Both the position numbers and the translations under genes were made by a program. The notes beneath the pieces are model-generated. The model searched no databases. It saw only the letters and a program-made list of their open reading frames with translations, and was not told where the DNA came from. Shown here piece after piece: positions 12,679 to 16,597 of a DNA stretch of 16,597 bases (the first letter of the stretch is position 1; each line of letters begins with the position of its first letter). Origin of the DNA: UBA6382 sp963631415 (lineage in GTDB: Bacteria; Bacteroidota; Bacteroidia; Bacteroidales; Bacteroidaceae); NCBI GenBank assembly GCA_963631415.1, contig CAVGQS010000045.1, positions 1-16,597 of the forward strand, given 5' to 3'.

Positions 12679-14796
12679 CTATTCAGGCTTGATGCTGATG
12701 GCGAAGCCGCCGCTGCGCGCCAGGCGTATGTTGAGTTTGGTCTTGGAGTTGACCTTCACGGTGCGTATGTTGTAGGCCTCGGGATTGGTTTCGTAGTCGG
12801 CGTCGGGCGCGTCCTCGTAGATGGTGGCCAGGTACTTGCGGCCCTTGTCGAGGAAGTCGAAAGTCACCTGTGCGGTGCGCGCGTCGTAGCCAGTCACTCC
12901 GCCCACAAACCACAGGCCCGTGCCCTTGGCCTGGCGCGCCACCGTGATGTAGCGGCCCGGCTCAGCCTCGAGGTAGCGCGAGTTCTGCCAGTCTACCGCC
13001 ACGTCCTTGATGAACTGGAAGGCGTCCATGTGCTGCGCGTAGTTCTCCGGCAGGTCGGCTGCCATCTGCACAGGCGACGGCATGGTGAGGTAGAGGGCCA
13101 GCTGCTTGCACAGCGTGGAGCGGAGGTGGCGGTTGGGACTCTTGTCCTTGATGAACGAGAGGTCTATGTCGAAGATGCCGGGCGTGTAGTCCATCGGGCC
13201 GCCGAGCAGACGGGTGAAGGGCAAGATGGTGGCGTGGAAGGGCAGGTTGCCCGAGCTTTGGTCGTATTCGCCGCCGCGCGCCGACTCGTTGGCCATCAGG
13301 TTGGGCCAGGTGCGGCAGAGGCCGGTGGGGCGCACTGCCTCGTGGGCGTCGATGCAGATGTGGTAGTCGGCGGCCTTCTTGATGCAGTAGAGGTAGTGGT
13401 TGTTCATCCACTGGCCGTAGTGGTGCTCGCCGCGCGGAATGATGGGGCCTACGTAGCCCGACTTGACGGCGGTGTAGTGGTGGTCGTTCATGAACTTGTA
13501 GGCGCGGTCGAGGTGGCGCTCGTAGTTGCGCGCCGAGGCCGACGTCTCGTGGTGCATCATCAGGCGGAGCCCCTTGCTCAGCGCGTAGTCCTGAAGCGAG
13601 TCGACGCTGAAGTCGGGATAGGGCGTCACGAAGTCAAACACATAGTCCTTCGACTTGCGGAACCAGTCTTCCCAGCCCACGTTCCAGCCCTCCACCAGCA
13701 GCTGGTCGAAGCCGTTGGCGGCGGCGAAGTCGATGTATTTCCTCACGTTGGCGTTGTTGGCGCTGTGGTAGCCGTGGGGCTTGAGCTTGGTGTAGTCCAC
13801 CTCGTCAAGCTTGATGGCGGGCAGGTCCCAGGTGTACGACCACGTGCCCGTGCCGGCTATCATCTCCCACCACACGCCCATAAACTTGACGGGCTTAATC
13901 CACGAGGGGTCCTTGATGGCGCAGGGCTCGTTGAGGTTGAGCGTCATCTTCGAGTTGAGTATGTCGCGCGCGTCGTCGCTCACGATGACGGTGCGCCACG
14001 GGCTCTTGCAGGGGGCCTGCATGTAGCCCTTGTCGCCCAGGGCGTCGGGGGTGAGGTGAGACTCAAAGGTCAGCGTCGTGTCGTTCAGAAGCAGGTGCAT
14101 GCACGAGTAGTCCACCAGCGCCGCCTCGTGGAGGTTGATGTAGAGGCCGTCGTCGCTCTTCATCTGCAGCGAGGTCTGCACCACGTTGCCGGGCGCCTTG
14201 TCGTTGATGGGCTGCCAGCTCATCGCTTCGGGCATCTTGGAGCGTATCTCCGACAGGCGGCACTCCGTGTAGTTGTATTCCTGCGTGTCGTAGTCGCCGG
14301 GAATCCAGAAGGCGGTGTGGTCGCCCGCCATCGCAAACTGGGTGCGCTCCTCCTTGATGACGAAGTAGCTCAGGTTGCGGCACAGGGGAAACTCGTAGCG
14401 GAAGCCCAGGCCCTCGTCGAAGACGCGGTACCTCACTATCATGTCGCGCTCGGGCTTGGCCTGGCGGTAGGTCACCGCCAGCTCGTTGTAGTGGTTGCGG
14501 ATGTCCCGAACCTCGCCCCACACGGGGTGCCACACTTCGTCGTGCGACGAGGTGTCGGTCTTGGCAATCTCGAAACCCTTCTGCAGCGAGACGCCCTTCT
14601 TGAGCTCCAGTCCCAGCTTCGACGTCTTGATTACGGCCTTGCCCTTGTAGCTTAGCTCGTAGGTCGGCTCGCCCTCGGGGCTGAGCCCCACGGTGAGCGT
14701 CACCTGCTTGTTGGGCGAACTGATGGTCTTGATGATTTGTGCGTTGACGGCTGCGCATAGCGCCGCCAATGCGGAGAGTAGCAATATCTTTTTCAT
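12679..14796 (-). CDS. Secreted GH97 alpha-glucosidase, SusB-like inverting type
   Basis: The 705-residue glycoside hydrolase has a signal peptide (MKKILLLSALAALCAAVNA, predicted cut before Q20). It has an N-terminal beta-sandwich (about 20-290), a TIM barrel (about 300-580) and a C-terminal beta domain (about 610-705), the GH97 layout. E417 (HHETSAS), E486 (DAHEAVRPTG) and E510 (ESARGGEYD) keep exactly the 69- and 24-residue spacing of the SusB catalytic glutamates 439, 508 and 532. VKSGYVG at 445-450 has Gly/Tyr where retaining GH97 alpha-galactosidases have an Asp nucleophile. This supports an inverting alpha-glucosidase acting on malto-oligosaccharides in the periplasm. No SusC/SusD or regulator lies nearby, so it is an orphan rather than part of a visible polysaccharide locus. 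Cys14 does not fit a lipobox. Confidence 0.94.
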   Translation of the reverse strand: MKKILLLSALAALCAAVNAQIIKTISSPNKQVTLTVGLSPEGEPTYELSYKGKAVIKTSKLGLELKKGVSLQKGFEIAKTDTSSHDEVWHPVWGEVRDIRNHYNELAVTYRQAKPERDMIVRYRVFDEGLGFRYEFPLCRNLSYFVIKEERTQFAMAGDHTAFWIPGDYDTQEYNYTECRLSEIRSKMPEAMSWQPINDKAPGNVVQTSLQMKSDDGLYINLHEAALVDYSCMHLLLNDTTLTFESHLTPDALGDKGYMQAPCKSPWRTVIVSDDARDILNSKMTLNLNEPCAIKDPSWIKPVKFMGVWWEMIAGTGTWSYTWDLPAIKLDEVDYTKLKPHGYHSANNANVRKYIDFAAANGFDQLLVEGWNVGWEDWFRKSKDYVFDFVTPYPDFSVDSLQDYALSKGLRLMMHHETSASARNYERHLDRAYKFMNDHHYTAVKSGYVGPIIPRGEHHYGQWMNNHYLYCIKKAADYHICIDAHEAVRPTGLCRTWPNLMANESARGGEYDQSSGNLPFHATILPFTRLLGGPMDYTPGIFDIDLSFIKDKSPNRHLRSTLCKQLALYLTMPSPVQMAADLPENYAQHMDAFQFIKDVAVDWQNSRYLEAEPGRYITVARQAKGTGLWFVGGVTGYDARTAQVTFDFLDKGRKYLATIYEDAPDADYETNPEAYNIRTVKVNSKTKLNIRLARSGGFAISIKPE

Positions 14797-14847
14797 TTTG
14801 TTGGGTTGTTGGTCTGTCTGTCAGCGTGCTTCGGGAAGACACGCTTG

Positions 14848-14855
14848 CAAAAATA
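14848..14855 (-). promoter_or_regulatory. Bacteroidetes-type -7 element for the GH97 gene
   Basis: The minus strand reads TATTTTTG, a perfect TAnnTTTG, 52 bases upstream of the GH97 start. No convincing TTTG lies at the -33 spacing. The predicted start is near 14841. Confidence 0.5.
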
Positions 14856-14888
14856 CGAAAAAACCCTCTTTAACTATATAAACAGCAG

Positions 14889-14900
14889 GCCTTTTTAGGC
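14889..14900. other. Small palindrome GCCT-TTTT-AGGC in the divergent spacer
   Basis: A 4-bp arm hairpin or operator-like palindrome lies between the two divergent -7 elements, 11 bases upstream of the plus-strand element. It is short enough to be chance. Confidence 0.25.
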
Positions 14901-14910
14901 AAAAAACGAC

Positions 14911-14918
14911 TACTTTTG
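14911..14918 (+). promoter_or_regulatory. Bacteroidetes-type -7 element for the TSCPD-methyltransferase operon
   Basis: TACTTTTG is a perfect TAnnTTTG 31 bases upstream of the ATG at 14949. The leader is therefore short, about 23 bases, and A-rich with no Shine-Dalgarno. The -33 TTTG is not seen at standard spacing. The position also argues against a TTG start at 14916 within the element. Confidence 0.55.
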
Positions 14919-14948
14919 TACCCAAGGTTAACTAACAAACAATCAGCA

Positions 14949-15209
14949 ATGAAGCAGATAGTCTACAAGCCGCAGGGCACGTGCAGCCAGCTCATCACGC
15001 TCTCGGGCGAGGGCGGCCGCCTGACCGACGTGAGCTTTGCGGGCGGGTGCAACGGCAACCTGCAGGGCCTCTCCTCGCTCGTGAGGGGCATGAAGTACGA
15101 AGACGTCATAGCCAAGCTGCAGGGCATACGCTGCGGCATGAAGCGCACCTCCTGCCCCGACCAGCTCGCCGAGGCGGTCAGGCTGCTCATGGCTCAAGAG
15201 GGCGCATGA
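14949..15209 (+). CDS. Small TSCPD-domain protein (TIGR03905-like)
   Basis: The protein has 86 residues and begins MKQIVYKPQGTCSQL. It contains the name-giving TSCPD motif (67-71), here in RCGMKRTSCPDQLAEAV, preceded by AGGCNGNLQGL. The domain is related to the C-terminal domain of vitamin B12-dependent ribonucleotide reductases (family knowledge), but stand-alone members have no established function that I know of. Four cysteines (C12, C34, C62, C69) could form a metal or redox site; this is inference. There is no signal peptide. The start at 14949 is preferred because the only upstream extension uses TTG inside the -7 element. Its stop TGA overlaps the ATG of the methyltransferase (ATGA), so the two are translationally coupled and probably work together. 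Confidence 0.85.
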   Translation: MKQIVYKPQGTCSQLITLSGEGGRLTDVSFAGGCNGNLQGLSSLVRGMKYEDVIAKLQGIRCGMKRTSCPDQLAEAVRLLMAQEGA

Positions 15210-16426
15210 CCAACGACGAATTCATAGCGCAGCACCTCGCCGACGACGTGAGGGCGCTCGCTCTCAAGAAGGCACCCGAGGGCGTCGACACCCCCTGGTG
15301 TCTGCAGCAGATAGAGGGCTGGCAGACGGCGCGCGCCAAGATGCCCTCGTGGGCGGCGGTCGCGGGACTGTGGTATCCGCCCCACCTGCCTATGGAGCAG
15401 TGCTCCAGCGAGCAGACCGCCCTCTACAAGCGCAGCCAGGTGGAGCGCCTCTTGCCCAGTGCCGCCGACAGGGCGGCTATGGTGGATTTCACCGGCGGCT
15501 ACGGTGTCGACTTCAGTTTCTTGGCGCCGCTCTTCGGCCACAGCGTCTATGTGGAGCAGCGCGAAGACCTCTGCATTGCGGCTCGCCACAACTTCCCCCT
15601 GCTGGGGCTCCGCCATGCCGACATAGTGCAGGCTGAGACCAGCGCCGACTGCCCGCTGCTCCACGACGGCGAGCGCTACGGCTTGGCATATCTCGACCCG
15701 GCGCGCCGCGACGGTGCCGGGCGCAAGACGGTGGCGATAGCCGACTGCTCCCCCGACCTCACCCGCCTCATGCCCCTGCTGCTCGACAAGGCGGCGGTGG
15801 TAGTGGTCAAGCTGTCGCCCATGCTCGACGTGAGCCAGGCGCTGAGAGACGTGCCGTGTGTGAGGGAGGTGCATGCCGTCAGCGTCAAGGGCGAGTGCAA
15901 GGAACTCCTGCTGGTGTGCTCGCGCCAGGAGGCCGGCCTCCGCTATCTGTGCGTCAACCTCTCCACTGCCGACGCCCCCGTCGCCATCGACGCCCGCCGG
16001 CAGGCCTCGCCCGCCATAGGTTCGCTCGACGGAGCCGCCTACCTCTACGAGCCCAACGCCTCAGTGCTGAAACTGGGAGTGCAGGACTCCGTGGCTGAAG
16101 ACTACGGACTCCTCAAGCTCCACCTACGCAGCAACCTCTACGTGGGCAGCAGCCTCGCAGCCGACTACCCCGGCCGCCGCTTCCGCATCACCGGCTCCAC
16201 CACCTTCGCCAAGCGCAGTCTCAAGGACTTCCTCAAAGGCACCACTCAGGCCAACCTCACCATACGCAACTTCCCCTCCACCGTGGCCGAGCTCCGCAAG
16301 CGCCTCAACCTCCGCGAGGGCGGCTCCGCCTACCTCTTCGCCACAACGGTGGCCCAGGGTGCCGACGCCCACGTCCTCATAAAGTGCGAGAAAATTTCCA
16401 ATAGTTCCAATAGCTGCGGTTCTTAG
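15206..16426 (+). CDS. SAM-dependent methyltransferase with THUMP-like domain (PG_1098-like)
   Basis: This cytoplasmic protein has 406 residues. The N-terminal region (1-85) is helical. A class I methyltransferase core follows: the SAM-binding loop VDFTGGYGVDFSFLA (93-107), the acidic E117 ending beta-2, and the signature DPARRD at 164-169 where N6/RNA methyltransferases place their catalytic motif IV. The C-terminal part (about 230-395) fits the PG_1098 ferredoxin-like and THUMP-like domains described for Bacteroidetes proteins; THUMP-type domains suggest an RNA substrate. The exact target is unknown. The last residues (about 397-406, SNSSNSCGS) come from a 9-base tandem duplication and look like an added tail. 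The start ATG overlaps the TSCPD stop. No terminator is clear in the 171 bases after it. Confidence 0.85.
   Translation: MTNDEFIAQHLADDVRALALKKAPEGVDTPWCLQQIEGWQTARAKMPSWAAVAGLWYPPHLPMEQCSSEQTALYKRSQVERLLPSAADRAAMVDFTGGYGVDFSFLAPLFGHSVYVEQREDLCIAARHNFPLLGLRHADIVQAETSADCPLLHDGERYGLAYLDPARRDGAGRKTVAIADCSPDLTRLMPLLLDKAAVVVVKLSPMLDVSQALRDVPCVREVHAVSVKGECKELLLVCSRQEAGLRYLCVNLSTADAPVAIDARRQASPAIGSLDGAAYLYEPNASVLKLGVQDSVAEDYGLLKLHLRSNLYVGSSLAADYPGRRFRITGSTTFAKRSLKDFLKGTTQANLTIRNFPSTVAELRKRLNLREGGSAYLFATTVAQGADAHVLIKCEKISNSSNSCGS
16396..16413 (+). repeat. Perfect 9-bp tandem duplication at the 3' end of the methyltransferase gene
   Basis: TTCCAATAG occurs twice head to tail (16396-16404, 16405-16413). 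It adds three codons per copy in frame, producing the Ser-Asn-Ser repeats just before the stop. Confidence 0.75.
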
Positions 16427-16597
16427 TGTAGTCCTCTTGGCCGTTGAGCGCGCCCCAAGATGCCCGCAGTCCCTGAACCTCCTGCCCCAAAACACCCTTT
16501 TCGTGAAAATTTGCGCAGTTTGTGTGCGCCTCATTTCCAGTGCGTTACGTTTCGTGCGCACTTAAGAATTTTTAAGAAGCACTTGAGCGATTGAAAA
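16427..16597. other. Non-coding end of window with inverted copy of the edge motif
   Basis: No gene is supported in these 171 bases. At 16554-16568 GTGCGCACTTAAGAA matches the reverse complement of the left-edge repeat core (GTGCGGACTTAAAAA) at 13 of 15 positions. CTTAAGAATTTTTAAG (16561-16576) is itself an imperfect palindrome. No TAnnTTTG element or T-tract terminator is clear. It may be the edge of another intergenic repeat. Confidence 0.5.

Noticed and set aside
12631..14655. Plus-strand frame of 674 codons opposite GH97
   Set aside because: Shadow frame: it begins in the shared terminator region and shows no domain.
14916..14948. Upstream TTG start extending the TSCPD protein by 11 residues
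   Set aside because: The TTG lies within the TACTTTTG promoter element, and the family begins at the MKQIVYKP-type N-terminus.
14981..15205. N-terminal extension of the methyltransferase frame through the TSCPD gene
   Set aside because: The upstream codons are the out-of-frame shadow of the TSCPD gene. The ATG at 15206 gives the family-like N-terminus and an ATGA overlap.

Overview
The window looks like ordinary chromosome from a GC-rich member of the Bacteroidales, of the Muribaculaceae/Prevotella kind. The coding DNA is clearly GC-rich and the spacers are AT-rich. Genes mostly lack Shine-Dalgarno sequences. Several upstream spacers carry a perfect Bacteroidetes -7 promoter element (TAnnTTTG). 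The gene set fits the phylum: topA-aroK-speA-argB in a row, a SusB-type GH97 glucosidase, and a PG_1098-like methyltransferase. Genus cannot be fixed from what is visible.

Layout. Positions 1-517 hold no gene. They contain a tandem AT-rich repeat at the window edge, a folded repeat-rich stretch (about 111-410), and a strong terminator. From 10155 down to 518 all genes lie on the minus strand. In transcription order they are: a Sir2-type deacylase and an Aur1-like PAP2 membrane enzyme, ending in hairpins with a T-tract; then topA, shikimate kinase, biosynthetic arginine decarboxylase and acetylglutamate (or succinylglutamate) kinase, which look like one operon; then a secreted alkaline phosphatase with its own terminator. 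RNase R (10317-12557, plus) diverges from the deacylase across a short spacer with a symmetric pair of promoter-like sites. It converges on a GH97 glucosidase (12679-14796, minus), and the two share a bidirectional terminator. The GH97 gene diverges from a two-gene plus-strand operon: a small four-cysteine TSCPD protein and a THUMP-like/PG_1098-like SAM methyltransferase, whose start and stop codons overlap. The last 171 bases are non-coding and carry a motif related, in inverted orientation, to the repeat at the left edge.

How the genes relate. aroK, argB and speA connect aromatic amino-acid synthesis, arginine synthesis and the first step of arginine-derived polyamine synthesis, behind the topoisomerase gene. 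The phosphatase and GH97 enzyme are exported scavenging enzymes. The deacylase has the Tyr/Arg pair linked to removal of succinyl groups. The least understood unit is the TSCPD-methyltransferase pair. I found no phage, insertion sequence with a transposase, CRISPR array, rRNA or tRNA.
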